Positions 1-7,931 are shown, counted from the first letter of the stretch. The stretch: 13,479 bases of DNA from an uncultured Lachnospiraceae bacterium (GCA_947174615.1 CAMWJQ010000051.1:1-13479), one strand, 5' to 3'. A program made the numbers and translations. The notes: a model not told the origin generated them from the sequence alone.

Positions 1-49
1 CTATTGAGGGTTATAGATCGTTCTGATAATAAATAATGAAAAGTAGTTT

Positions 50-577
50 AGGAGAAAACAAATGTATGAGTATGAATTAAGAAAATATGCAAATGATATT
101 TTTGAATCAGAAAATTTTAGGAGTACCAAGGCATATATACAACACGGAAATATGTCTGTACAGGAGCATTCAATTAATGTCGCCAAGGCGAGCCTCTATA
201 TCCGGGATAAGCTCAAGATTCGATGCAATACGAGGGATTTGATTCGAGGTGCGCTGCTTCACGACTATTTTCTGTATGACTGGCATAAAAGTGATGAGCT
301 CAACCCACATAGACTGCATGGATTTTTTCATCCGTCGAGGTCTTTGCAGAATGCTCAGAAAGAATATAACCTGACGGCAAGGCAGCGGGATATTATCATC
401 AAACACATGTGGCCGCTCACGGTGATTCCACCAATGTGTAGGGAAGCCTGGATTGTTACTTCGGCTGATAAATTCTGCTCATTGATGGAAACACTGTACA
501 TTCACAGGGGCAGGGGTCACAATGGGAAGAAGAAAAAATATGCGACTGCAAATGTGTCAAGTCATAGGATAGCTTGA
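50..577 (+). CDS. HD-domain phosphohydrolase family protein
   Basis: The coding part begins at ATG 62, 7 nt after an AGGAG ribosome binding site at 50-54, and gives 171 aa. It looks like an HD-superfamily metal-dependent phosphohydrolase: a first histidine (H36 in QEHS), the His-Asp doublet H67-D68 (LLHDY), further histidines H86 and H90 (RLHGFFHP), H115 (IIKHMWP) and a late Asp D136 (TSADK), in the order expected for a metal-binding HD core. Related small HD proteins act on nucleotides or other phosphoesters, but nothing here fixes the substrate. No signal peptide or membrane segment is visible, so it should be cytosolic. The last 25 residues are basic and low in complexity (GKKKK). Its stop lies 65 nt before the preferred pyruvate kinase start with no terminator between, so co-transcription is plausible. 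The family call is firm; the function is unknown. Confidence 0.85.
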   Translation, partial: RRKQMYEYELRKYANDIFESENFRSTKAYIQHGNMSVQEHSINVAKASLYIRDKLKIRCNTRDLIRGALLHDYFLYDWHKSDELNPHRLHGFFHPSRSLQNAQKEYNLTARQRDIIIKHMWPLTVIPPMCREAWIVTSADKFCSLMETLYIHRGRGHNGKKKKYATANVSSHRIA

Positions 578-591
578 ATGGAATAAATAAA

Positions 592-621
592 AATAGTTGT
601 ATTTCGAATAGTTGTATTGCG
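592..621 (+). repeat. Tandem 15-bp duplication upstream of pyk
   Basis: Two adjacent 15-base units, AATAGTTGTATTTCG and AATAGTTGTATTGCG, differ at one base. They lie between the HD gene and pyruvate kinase and end 21 bases before its preferred ATG. The likeliest origin is a slippage duplication in a spacer; no function is evident. Confidence 0.7.
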
Positions 622-642
622 TTGAGAAAGGATATTGATGTG

Positions 643-2061
643 ATGAGAAAAACAAAGATTGTTTGTACAATAGGACCCGTCTCTCAGACAGAGGAAAAAT
701 TAAAGGAGCTGTTACTAGCAGGAATGAATGTGGCACGATTTAATTTCTCACACGGAGACCACGCGGAGCATGAAATGAAAATAGGGCGTGCAAAGAAGGC
801 TGCAAAGGAACTGGGGTTGCCTCTTGCAATGATGCAGGATACCAAAGGACCAGAGATTCGGCTTCGGGATTTTGAAGGAGGAAAGGCATTCTTGGAGGCC
901 GGTGCGATCTTTCGGCTGACGACGGAGGAGATTATGGGGACAGCAGAGCGCGCGACCATCACATACAAGAATCTTAAAAATGATGTTGAGGTAGGAAGAA
1001 GTATTTTGATTGATGATGGATTGATTGAGCTGACGATCAAAGCGATTGAAGATACCGATATTGTCTGTGAGGTTATCAACGGCGGAACAGTATCAAACCA
1101 TAAGGGAATCAATGTGCCGGGAGCAATACTGTCCATGCCGTATATCAGTGATGTAGACAGGGACGATATTATTTTTGGTGTAAAGATGGGGTATGATTAT
1201 ATTGCAGCGTCGTTTGTGAGATGTGCAGATGATGTTCGCGCGGTCAAACAGATTATCAGTGAGCATAACGGCAGAATGAAAGTGATTTCTAAGATTGAGA
1301 ATATGCAGGGAATTGATAATCTTGATGAAATTCTTGACGTATCGGATGGTATTATGGTGGCAAGAGGAGATATGGGTGTTGAGATCCCGCTGGAAGAAGT
1401 GCCCATTCTTCAGAAAAAGATGATTCACAAGGCATTGCAAAAAGGAAAAATTGTGATCACAGCCACTCAAATGCTGGAGTCTATGATTAAAAATCCGAGA
1501 CCGACAAGGGCAGAGACAACAGATGTAGCAAATGCAATTTACGATGGCACGTCTGCGATCATGCTGAGTGGAGAGAGCGCTGCGGGAGCCTATCCAATCG
1601 AGGCGGTCAAAACCATGAGCAGGATTGCAGAGCGCACAGAGCAGGAGATTTGCTATGCAGACAGGCTGCGCAAGAGAAGTCATAACTGGGTGAACAATGA
1701 AGAAGTGACCACCGCAATCTGTCATGCATGTTGTACGACAGCGATGGACTTGGAGGCAAAGGCGATTATTACAGTCACGATGTCTGGGTTTACAGCGGGA
1801 ATGATCTCAAAGTATCAGCCGGGCTGTATGGTGATTGGCTGTGCAGTGGACGAGGTTGTTTATCGCCAGATGGCTATGATGTTTGGCGTCAGTCCGCTGT
1901 TAATTGATAAAGAGGACGATACCGAAAAGCTGTTTCATGCGGCGGTGAAAGCAAGTGTTGACGCAGGTTTGGTCAACTATGGAGATAAGGTTGTTATCAC
2001 TGCAGGCGTTCCGCTGGGCGTTGCTGGAAATACGAATATGGTTCGTGTGGTAGAGGTTTAA
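643..2061 (+). CDS. pyk: Pyruvate kinase
   Basis: Catalyses phosphoenolpyruvate + ADP to pyruvate + ATP, the last glycolytic step, in the cytosol. ATG 643 (MRKTKIVCTIGP) is preferred because it matches the conserved family N-terminus and follows AAAGGA at 627-632. A TTG at 574 would add 23 residues of unlikely sequence partly encoded by the tandem repeat. From 643 the protein is 472 aa. Visible motifs are the ARFNFSHG substrate loop (about residues 31-38), the active-site signature VISKIEN with catalytic K217 and metal-binding E219, MVARGDMG (about 238-245) and TATQMLES (about 273-280). The length matches pyruvate kinases without the extra C-terminal phosphohistidine-like domain of the Bacillus enzyme. 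Its stop TAA shares its last base with the ATG of the next gene (TAATG), indicating translational coupling. Confidence 0.97.
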   Translation: MRKTKIVCTIGPVSQTEEKLKELLLAGMNVARFNFSHGDHAEHEMKIGRAKKAAKELGLPLAMMQDTKGPEIRLRDFEGGKAFLEAGAIFRLTTEEIMGTAERATITYKNLKNDVEVGRSILIDDGLIELTIKAIEDTDIVCEVINGGTVSNHKGINVPGAILSMPYISDVDRDDIIFGVKMGYDYIAASFVRCADDVRAVKQIISEHNGRMKVISKIENMQGIDNLDEILDVSDGIMVARGDMGVEIPLEEVPILQKKMIHKALQKGKIVITATQMLESMIKNPRPTRAETTDVANAIYDGTSAIMLSGESAAGAYPIEAVKTMSRIAERTEQEICYADRLRKRSHNWVNNEEVTTAICHACCTTAMDLEAKAIITVTMSGFTAGMISKYQPGCMVIGCAVDEVVYRQMAMMFGVSPLLIDKEDDTEKLFHAAVKASVDAGLVNYGDKVVITAGVPLGVAGNTNMVRVVEV

Positions 2062-2654
2062 TGGGAAAAGTTTTTTGCATTGTTGGAAAGAGTTCATCGG
2101 GCAAGGATACAATCTATAAAAAACTTTTAGGAACTTCAACGCTTCACTTAAAGCGTATTGTTTTGTATACGACACGCCCGATTCGTGCGGGAGAGCGGGA
2201 GGGCGTGGAGTATCATTTTACATCGCCAGAGAGGATGAATCATTTGCAAAAAGAAGGCAGGATTATAGAGAGCCGCTCTTATGATACCGCCTATGGCATA
2301 TGGCATTATTTTATGGCGAAGGATGATCAGGTTGATTTGGAGCGCTTTGATTATCTGGTCATAGGAACGCTGGAGTCTTATGCCATGATTCGAGATTATT
2401 TTGGGCATGACAAGGTGGTTCCGATTTACATTGACTTGGATGACGGAGAGCGGCTGACACGTGCGCTGCGCCGTGAGAAGGAGCAGTCTGAGCCAAAATA
2501 TGAGGAGATGTGCAGGCGGTTTCTTGCGGATGCGAAAGACTTTTCTGCGGACAATCTTGAACGGGCAGGGATTAGGAGATGTTTTATTAATAAGGACTTG
2601 CAATCCTGTCTGTCTGAAATCACGGCGTATATATTGTCGTTTCAGGGGGCGTAA
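2061..2654 (+). CDS. Guanylate kinase-like nucleoside monophosphate kinase
   Basis: A 197-aa P-loop protein of the guanylate kinase fold. The P-loop is GKSSSGKDT (residues 9-17). The GMP-binding segment TTRPIRAGEREGVEYHF (37-53) follows the family pattern TTRxxRxGExxGxDYxF closely. An arginine-rich lid (RALRREKEQSE) lies near 134-144. Later motifs diverge: the usual Y-Y-G-T is SYDTAYGIWHY, and the DIDVQGA-type strand is replaced by YLVIGTLESY (98-107). It may therefore be a paralogue with altered substrate preference; an ordinary gmk would be expected elsewhere in the genome. GMP or dGMP phosphorylation is the default expectation. The start overlaps the pyk stop by one base. In B. subtilis the matching position, upstream of yaaR-holB, holds thymidylate kinase. 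The fold is sure, the substrate is not. Confidence 0.82.
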   Translation: MGKVFCIVGKSSSGKDTIYKKLLGTSTLHLKRIVLYTTRPIRAGEREGVEYHFTSPERMNHLQKEGRIIESRSYDTAYGIWHYFMAKDDQVDLERFDYLVIGTLESYAMIRDYFGHDKVVPIYIDLDDGERLTRALRREKEQSEPKYEEMCRRFLADAKDFSADNLERAGIRRCFINKDLQSCLSEITAYILSFQGA

Positions 2655-2665
2655 GAGCCCTTTTT
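2644..2665 (+). terminator. Short hairpin plus T5, possible weak terminator or attenuator
   Basis: GGGC (2647-2650) can pair with GCCC (2657-2660) across a 6-nt loop, followed by TTTTT at 2661-2665; G-T pairs may lengthen the stem. It overlaps the stop codon of the guanylate-kinase-like gene. The stem is short, so partial termination before yaaR is the most that can be claimed. Confidence 0.35.
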
Positions 2666-2701
2666 ACATAAAGAAACAAGTGATGTTCAGGGGGTGTATA
2701 G

Positions 2702-3142
2702 ATGGATTTTAAAATAAATGAAGTGCAGCAGACAGCGCCGGTGCAGCAGACACAGACAGCACAGCCAACGGATGATACGTTTAAGTTTATGCTGGCGAGC
2801 AACATTCAGGAAGAGGGACTTGCAGAGCGATTGAATCTGATGATGGAAGAAATCGTGATGCAGGGAGACAAGATTGTGAAGCGCATGGATGTACGAGATA
2901 TGCGGAGGTACCGGACACTCATCAAGGATTTTATGAATGAGATTGTCAATCGTTCACATAAGTTTTCGCGGGAAAATTTTCTGGACAGGCGTGGACGACA
3001 CCGGGTATATGGCATTATCAGGCTTGTGGATGAGAAGCTGGATGAGTTGGCGCAGGCGCTTGTGAGTGAGGAATGTGATAAGATTGCGATTCTTGCAAAG
3101 GTAGATGAGATTCGGGGGCTTTTGCTGGATATCTTAGCATGA
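2702..3142 (+). CDS. yaaR: DUF327 / YaaR family protein
   Basis: A 146-aa protein recognised as the YaaR (DUF327) family from its sequence and from its position upstream of holB, as in Bacillus. The N-terminus (residues 1-25) is Gln/Thr-rich and probably disordered. The rest is charged and helical, with the conserved-looking stretch RYRTLIKDFMNEIV (about 69-82) and a basic RRGRHRVYGIIR segment (about 96-107). No catalytic motif, signal peptide or membrane helix is visible. The molecular role of this family is not established; linkage to clamp-loader and PSP1 genes is its main clue. ATG 2702 follows AGGGGG (2689-2694) by 7 nt. It is probably co-transcribed with its neighbours. Confidence 0.85.
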   Translation: MDFKINEVQQTAPVQQTQTAQPTDDTFKFMLASNIQEEGLAERLNLMMEEIVMQGDKIVKRMDVRDMRRYRTLIKDFMNEIVNRSHKFSRENFLDRRGRHRVYGIIRLVDEKLDELAQALVSEECDKIAILAKVDEIRGLLLDILA

Positions 3143-3161
3143 TAGGGAGGAATGAAGGACA

Positions 3162-3350
3162 TTGAGAAAACGGTATAGGAGAATTGCGATGTCCATGCTA
3201 TTTTTTGCACTTGGATTTTTTATGTATTCGATTGTGCACCCTGAGAAAAGTTTTCCGTGGGGAAATATAGTTACATACAGTATTTATGTAGTCTATTTTG
3301 GAATAATGCTGATTTTTTTCTGGTTCTCAGTAAAAAGAGACAGATGGTGA
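3162..3350 (+). CDS. Small two-helix membrane protein
   Basis: A 62-aa protein if started at TTG 3162, or 53 aa from ATG 3189. It has two hydrophobic segments (about residues 10-24 and 37-56), a short polar loop (HPEKSFPWGN) and a basic C-terminal end (KRDRW). With the TTG start the N-terminus RKRYRR is strongly positive, giving an expected N-in, C-in hairpin with the loop outside. Start evidence conflicts: AGGAG at 3177-3181 sits an ideal 7 nt before ATG 3189, whereas the TTG relies on GGGAGG at 3145-3150, 11 nt away. The longer form is listed because the basic N-terminus suits the topology. No function is recognised. It lies between yaaR and the DUF4272 gene, inside an otherwise conserved cluster. 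Confidence 0.65.
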   Translation: MRKRYRRIAMSMLFFALGFFMYSIVHPEKSFPWGNIVTYSIYVVYFGIMLIFFWFSVKRDRW

Positions 3351-3401
3351 GAACAGATATTCTAAGGGCGTGCGTGTAGCGCTAAATGGAGGAGACATGG
3401 T

Positions 3402-4112
3402 ATGGAAATAGTAACCAAGGGCGGCGACAGCCAATATGATCTGAAAGAAGCGCAGATGAGAAGAAAACGCTCGATCGAGATATTGAAAGCACACAATGTT
3501 CCTTATATATTGCATCTTCCGACAATTGAGACGGCTGATGCGGTCAGAGTGAGGTCTGCGGAGGAGATTGCGCGGCGGGCAGTTACTTGTCTGCTTGCGA
3601 TTCAGGTAGCGTGTGATGCGGCGGGGGCGCCGGGAAATTTTAAGAAGAGCCGAAAATTTTTTGGTGAGAAATTGGCAGAGTTTGGTCTGGAGGAGAATCT
3701 GACGCTTAAAGAGCAGAAGATTTTTAAGGGGAAATGCAACAATCAGGATTTTGCCAATATGACGTGGAAGTATGAGGCATACTGGGTTTTGCTCTGGGCG
3801 CTTGGCATAGTAGATCAATTGGATTATCCTTCAGAGGCATGTGATTGTGAGTTTGCCATCCATGCTGTCGCGGACTGTGAAAGTATGGAGGAATTTATGG
3901 CAAAGGTTCGTTTGAGAGATATTTCAGAAATATTGGATGAGGCAGACTTGATTTTCCGTTATGACTGGGCATGTGTGGACGCACGGATTCATGAGGAAGA
4001 GGCGCCGGCAGAGTTGGACCCGGATGTGGTGTACGAGAGACATTGCGGATTAAACTGGCTGATTGACGCAGATGGAGCAGATGATTGGGACAATGTAGTT
4101 ACAGATACCTGA
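3402..4112 (+). CDS. DUF4272 domain-containing protein
   Basis: A 236-aa acidic cytosolic protein that I recognise as DUF4272. Family-like features are RRKRSIEILKAHNVPYILHL near the N-terminus (about 20-39), RSAEEIARRA (51-60), WKYEAYWVLLWALG in the middle (about 122-135), and the C-terminal ERHCGLNWL followed by DDWDNVVTDT. The biochemical role of the family is unknown. The start is ATG 3402, 7 nt after GGAGGAG (3388-3394); an ATG at 3397 runs into a stop after a few codons. It ends 10 nt before holB, so the two are almost certainly co-transcribed. Confidence 0.85.
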   Translation: MEIVTKGGDSQYDLKEAQMRRKRSIEILKAHNVPYILHLPTIETADAVRVRSAEEIARRAVTCLLAIQVACDAAGAPGNFKKSRKFFGEKLAEFGLEENLTLKEQKIFKGKCNNQDFANMTWKYEAYWVLLWALGIVDQLDYPSEACDCEFAIHAVADCESMEEFMAKVRLRDISEILDEADLIFRYDWACVDARIHEEEAPAELDPDVVYERHCGLNWLIDADGADDWDNVVTDT

Positions 4113-4122
4113 GAGGGCAGTT

Positions 4123-5205
4123 ATGGAAACAAATATGAATACAGAACCGGGATGTGGGACATGGAATGATGTGGTGGGATTAACGCAGCTCACAGACAAT
4201 TTGCAGAATGCCATAAAGCACAATAAAATTTCACATGCCTATCTGATACAGGGGGAAAAGCTGTCAGGAAAACGGATGATTGCAGACATTTTTGCGCGGG
4301 CGCTTCAATGTGAAGCGGGCAAGGAACAGTTAGCGTATCAAGCGACACTGTTTGATGCTCCGGCTGAATTTCTAGGTTCGCGTCCCTGCAATCAGTGCAG
4401 AGCCTGTAAACAGGCGATGAATCGCAATCATCCTGATATCATCTATGTGACGCATGAGAAGCCCAATGTGATTTCAGTGGACAATATCAGACAGCAGGTG
4501 AATGGGGATATTGATATCAAACCGTACAGTGGAGAGTATAAGATTTATATTATTGACGAGGCTGAGAAAATGAATGTTCAGGCGCAGAATGCGCTCTTGA
4601 AAACACTGGAAGAGCCGCCGGCATATGCGGTGATCCTGCTGCTTGCAACGAGGGCGGAAGCGATGCTGCAAACGATTTTAAGCCGGTGTGTGGTACTGAA
4701 TACAAAGCCTGTTCCTGAGGATCTCATCAAGAATTATCTGATGCAAAAGGTTCAGATTCCCGATTACAGGGCGTCCATCTGCGCTTCCTTTGCGAGAGGA
4801 AATGTGGGGCGCGCAATAGAGCTTGCCTCCAGCGAAGTATTTGATCACATGAAATCCTCTGTGCTTGGGCTGTTAAAACATATAACAGATCTGGAAATCA
4901 ACCAGATTGCAGCAGAAGTCAAGAAGATTACAGAGGAAAAATTTGACACGAACGACTACTTGGATTTGTGTTTTATTTGGTATCGGGATGTGTTATTATA
5001 TAAGGCGTGTGGAGATTCTGGCAGCCAGTGCCCTATTATTTTCAAGGAAGAGTCTGCAGATCTGGCAAGTGCGGCGAGATATTACAGCTATGACGCGATT
5101 GAGAAGATTATCCATGCCATCGACAGGGCGCGCAGCAGGATTGCGGCATATGTGAATTTTGACTTGACGATGGAGCTGATGTTTCTGGATATGAAAGCAG
5201 GCTGA
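4123..5205 (+). CDS. holB: DNA polymerase III delta prime subunit
   Basis: Clamp-loader delta prime subunit (AAA+ fold) that helps load the beta sliding clamp during replication. It has 360 aa. After residue 16 come VVGLTQLTDNLQNAI, a degenerate Walker A GEKLSGKR (44-51) with Arg where Thr/Ser normally follows GK, the zinc-finger cysteines C63, C89, C92 and C95, the Walker B-like IYIIDEAEKM (141-150) and the SRC motif (187-189, ILSRC) that serves as arginine finger in clamp loaders. The altered Walker A agrees with delta prime often not being an ATPase itself. ATG 4123 follows AGAGGG by 5 nt; M5 (4135) is a possible alternative start. Its placement between yaaR and the PSP1 gene matches B. 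subtilis and supports the holB call over dnaX. Confidence 0.93.
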   Translation: METNMNTEPGCGTWNDVVGLTQLTDNLQNAIKHNKISHAYLIQGEKLSGKRMIADIFARALQCEAGKEQLAYQATLFDAPAEFLGSRPCNQCRACKQAMNRNHPDIIYVTHEKPNVISVDNIRQQVNGDIDIKPYSGEYKIYIIDEAEKMNVQAQNALLKTLEEPPAYAVILLLATRAEAMLQTILSRCVVLNTKPVPEDLIKNYLMQKVQIPDYRASICASFARGNVGRAIELASSEVFDHMKSSVLGLLKHITDLEINQIAAEVKKITEEKFDTNDYLDLCFIWYRDVLLYKACGDSGSQCPIIFKEESADLASAARYYSYDAIEKIIHAIDRARSRIAAYVNFDLTMELMFLDMKAG

Positions 5206-5298
5206 CGGAGCGGCTGAATGTCGGAGTTGGACTGGTATGGCGTCCCGGCATATTGGAATCAATGAGGCGAAGAAAGTAAAGTGAGGTAGATAGATATT

Positions 5299-6231
5299 AT
5301 GATAAAGGTAATTGGTGTAAGATTTCGGACAGCGGGCAAGATTTATTTCTTTGATCCGCTGGACTTTGATATAAAACGCGGTGCGCATGTGATTGTGGAG
5401 ACTGCGCGCGGTATCGAATATGGCACAGTGGTGGGCGATCCCAAGGAGATTGAGGAGGATCGAGTAGTCTCACCCTTAAAGCCTGTGCTGCGTGTGGCAA
5501 CGGCTCGCGATATGGAGCAGGAGGCGGCAAATAAGCTGAAGGAGAAAGATGCCTTTAAGATCTGTCTCGAAAAGATTAAGAAGCACAATCTTGAGATGAA
5601 GTTAATTGATGCGGAGTATACTTTTGACAATAATAAGGTGTTGTTTTATTTTACGGCAGATGGGCGTATTGATTTCAGAGAGCTCGTTAAGGATTTGGCT
5701 TCGGTGTTTAAGACAAGGATTGAGCTGCGCCAGATTGGCGTGCGTGATGAGACGAAAATTCTTGGCGGAATCGGTATCTGCGGCAGACCGCTTTGCTGTC
5801 ATTCACACTTGTCAGAGTTTGTCCCAGTGTCAATTAAGATGGCAAAAGAGCAGAATCTGTCACTAAATCCGACGAAGATTTCCGGCGTGTGTGGTCGTCT
5901 GATGTGCTGTTTAAAGCATGAGGAGGAGACATATGAGTACTTAAACCGCAAGCTTCCGAATGTGGGAGATTTTGTGACCGCAGATGATGGGCTGAAAGGG
6001 GAAGTACAGAGCGTCAATGTACTTCGGCAGCTAGTCAAAGTGATTGTCGAGGTGAACGACGAGAAAGAAATTCATGAGTACAAAGTAGAACAGCTTCGTT
6101 TTAAGAGACGCCACCGCAAGGACAAAAATGACGTGATGAGCGACGAGGAGCGCAAGGAATTAAAAGAGCTTGAGAAGCTTGAAAAACAGGAGAAGCAGGA
6201 TACGAAATCAAAGCTTGACGACACGGTATAA
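5299..6231 (+). CDS. ricT: PSP1-domain protein, YaaT/RicT
   Basis: A 310-aa PSP1 C-terminal-domain protein corresponding to B. subtilis YaaT (RicT). There it joins YlbF and YmcA in an Fe-S-binding complex that affects RNase Y processing and the phosphorelay governing sporulation, competence and biofilms. Visible here: an N-terminal beta-rich domain (about 1-60, FDPLDFDIKRGAHVIVET), a central PSP1 core (about 60-150), and the paired cysteine motifs CGRPLCC (C161, C166, C167) and CGRLMCC (C198, C203, C204) that fit cluster binding. The last 45 residues are a very charged Lys/Glu tail with coiled-coil character. YlbF and YmcA are not encoded in the window. ATG 5299 has GAGG at 5283-5286, a rather long 12-nt spacing. 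The 93-nt gap from holB is the largest within this block. Confidence 0.92.
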   Translation: MIKVIGVRFRTAGKIYFFDPLDFDIKRGAHVIVETARGIEYGTVVGDPKEIEEDRVVSPLKPVLRVATARDMEQEAANKLKEKDAFKICLEKIKKHNLEMKLIDAEYTFDNNKVLFYFTADGRIDFRELVKDLASVFKTRIELRQIGVRDETKILGGIGICGRPLCCHSHLSEFVPVSIKMAKEQNLSLNPTKISGVCGRLMCCLKHEEETYEYLNRKLPNVGDFVTADDGLKGEVQSVNVLRQLVKVIVEVNDEKEIHEYKVEQLRFKRRHRKDKNDVMSDEERKELKELEKLEKQEKQDTKSKLDDTV

Positions 6232-6242
6232 GAGGTCTCTAT

Positions 6243-6980
6243 ATGGTTGTAGAACTAAAGGAACATGAGCGTATTGATGATTTACAGCGCAATGGCTATC
6301 AGATTATTCAGAATCCCGACAAATTTTGTTTTGGGATGGATGCGGTGCTGCTGAGTGGGTTTGTGCGGGTGAAGCCCGGTGCCGCAGTGCTGGACATGGG
6401 AACAGGAACGGGAATTATCCCGCTTTTAATCGAGGCAAAGACACAGGCGTCTAGGATTTGTGCTATTGAGATTCAGGAGGAGAGCGCTGACATGGCACGG
6501 CGCAGTGTGAAGCTGAATCATCTGGAAAAAAAGATTGATATTGTGACAGGAGATTTGAAGGAAGCAGACCAGTTCTTTGACGCTGCTTCTTTTGATGTCA
6601 TAACGTGCAATCCGCCGTATATGATCGGGCAGCATGGCTTGGCAAATCCAGAAACGCCGAAAGCAATTGCCCGCCATGAGATTTTATGCACGTTGGAGGA
6701 TGTGGTTCGGGTTGCCGCAAAACTTCTGAAAACGGGTGGAAATTTCTGTATGGTTCACAGACCATTCCGATTGGCGGAGATTATGACCGTGATGGTCAAA
6801 TACAGGCTGGAACCCAAACGGATGCGGCTGGTGTATCCCTATGCCGATAAGGAGCCAAATATGGTATTGATTGAGGGCTGCCGCGGGGGCAGACCGCGCA
6901 TGACAGTGGAAAAGCCGTTAATTATTTTTCAGGAGCCCAATGTGTATACAGACGAGGTCCGGGATACCTATGGGTTCTAA
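6243..6980 (+). CDS. TrmN6-type SAM-dependent methyltransferase (YabB)
   Basis: A 245-aa class I methyltransferase matching the YabB / tRNA1(Val) adenine-37 N6-methyltransferase family. Near the N-terminus NPDKFCFGMDAVLLSGF (24-40) is typical of the group. SAM motif I is DMGTGTGI (51-58), the acidic residue ending strand 2 is E76 in AIEIQ, and the N6-adenine-type catalytic motif is NPPY (123-126). The substrate is probably an adenine in tRNA; the exact position is inferred from the family. ATG 6243 follows AGAGG (6231-6235) by 7 nt and lies 11 nt after the ricT stop. In B. subtilis yabB also lies downstream of yaaT; the yabA and yazA genes found there are absent here. Confidence 0.9.
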   Translation: MVVELKEHERIDDLQRNGYQIIQNPDKFCFGMDAVLLSGFVRVKPGAAVLDMGTGTGIIPLLIEAKTQASRICAIEIQEESADMARRSVKLNHLEKKIDIVTGDLKEADQFFDAASFDVITCNPPYMIGQHGLANPETPKAIARHEILCTLEDVVRVAAKLLKTGGNFCMVHRPFRLAEIMTVMVKYRLEPKRMRLVYPYADKEPNMVLIEGCRGGRPRMTVEKPLIIFQEPNVYTDEVRDTYGF

Positions 6981-7003
6981 GCGATAAGGAGATGATGAGA
7001 GGA

Positions 7004-7849
7004 ATGGCGGGAAAATTGTATCTGTGCGCGACGCCAATTGGGAATCTGAAGGATATGACGCCGCGGGTGGTGGAAACGCTGCTGATGGTGGATTTGATCG
7101 CTGCAGAGGATACCAGAAACAGCATCAAGTTACTCAATCATTTTGATATTCACACGCCGATGACAAGTTATCATGAATATAATAAGGTCGAGAAGGCAGT
7201 TACATTAATCGATCAGATGAGGCAGGGGAAAAACGTGGCGCTGATAACAGACGCTGGAACGCCTGCAGTCTCCGATCCCGGGGAGGTGCTTGTACAGAAG
7301 TGTCAGGAAGCAGGTATTGTGGTGACAGCTCTGCCGGGGGCTGCGGCGTGTATCACGGCATTGATACTATCTGGATTAAGTACGAGGCGGTTTTGCTTTG
7401 AGGGATTTTTGCCTGCGGATAAAAAGGAAAAAAAGGCAGTTCTCGAGGATTTGCAGAAAGAGTCCAGAACGATGATCCTGTATGAGGCGCCACATCATTT
7501 GCAGCGCACGCTCTCTGAGCTGTATGAGGCGCTTGGGGAGCGCAGGTTGACCCTATGCAGAGAGCTTACGAAGAAGTTTGAGGAGATTACACCAACGACA
7601 CTTGGGAACGCGCGCGCTATGTTTGAGACGCAGCCGCCGCGAGGAGAGTATGTGCTTGTGGTGGAGGGGAAAAGCCTTTCTGAGTTTCGGCGGGAGCAGG
7701 AGCAGAATTGGCAGGAGATCTCGATTGAGGCGCATATGGCGCAGTATGAGGCGCAAGGGATTGACCACAAAGAGGCGATGAAGCGGGTGGCAAAGGATCG
7801 GGGGATTCCCAAGCGGGAGGTCTATCAATACTTGTTAAGAGAAGGATGA
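7004..7849 (+). CDS. rsmI: 16S rRNA (cytidine-1402 2'-O)-methyltransferase
   Basis: RsmI methylates the ribose of C1402 in the 16S rRNA decoding centre using SAM; it belongs to the tetrapyrrole-methylase fold. From ATG 7004 it has 281 aa. Diagnostic segments are LYLCATPIGNL at the N-terminus, AAEDTRNSIKLLNHF, the SAM-binding glycine-rich TDAGTPAVSDPG, VTALPGAAACITAL and YEAPHHL. The small C-terminal helical domain (about 230-281) ends in KREVYQYLLREG. ATGs at 6992, 6995 and 7004 are all in frame. The Shine-Dalgarno AAGGAG is at 6986-6991, directly abutting the first ATG and 12 nt from the third; family alignment (MAGKLYLC) favours the third. It is the last gene of the collinear block. Confidence 0.94.
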   Translation: MAGKLYLCATPIGNLKDMTPRVVETLLMVDLIAAEDTRNSIKLLNHFDIHTPMTSYHEYNKVEKAVTLIDQMRQGKNVALITDAGTPAVSDPGEVLVQKCQEAGIVVTALPGAAACITALILSGLSTRRFCFEGFLPADKKEKKAVLEDLQKESRTMILYEAPHHLQRTLSELYEALGERRLTLCRELTKKFEEITPTTLGNARAMFETQPPRGEYVLVVEGKSLSEFRREQEQNWQEISIEAHMAQYEAQGIDHKEAMKRVAKDRGIPKREVYQYLLREG

Positions 7850-7902
7850 TTGCTTATTTTTTGTATTTTTATAAAAATTTGATAGAAATTTAAGAAAACA
7901 CG

Positions 7903-7931
7903 TTGACAAATATATATATGAATACTATACT
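7903..7931 (+). promoter_or_regulatory. Sigma-A promoter of the acyl carrier protein gene
   Basis: A perfect -35 TTGACA at 7903-7908, a 17-bp AT-rich spacer and -10 TATACT at 7926-7931. Transcription should begin near 7938, giving a leader of about 115 nt. This is the best promoter match seen in the window and implies strong, independent expression of the acyl carrier protein. Confidence 0.88.

Noticed and set aside
574..642. N-terminal extension of pyruvate kinase from TTG 574
   Set aside because: The 23 added residues are partly encoded by a tandem duplication and do not resemble the family; ATG 643 gives the conserved N-terminus and has a Shine-Dalgarno.
1093..1725. 210-codon minus-strand frame within pyk
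   Set aside because: It is antisense to the strongly conserved pyruvate kinase catalytic domain, with no ribosome binding site or family resemblance.
7876..7892. FabT-like operator ATTTGATAGAAATTT upstream of the acyl carrier protein promoter
   Set aside because: Only one half-site resembles the pattern; in such AT-rich sequence this is expected by chance.
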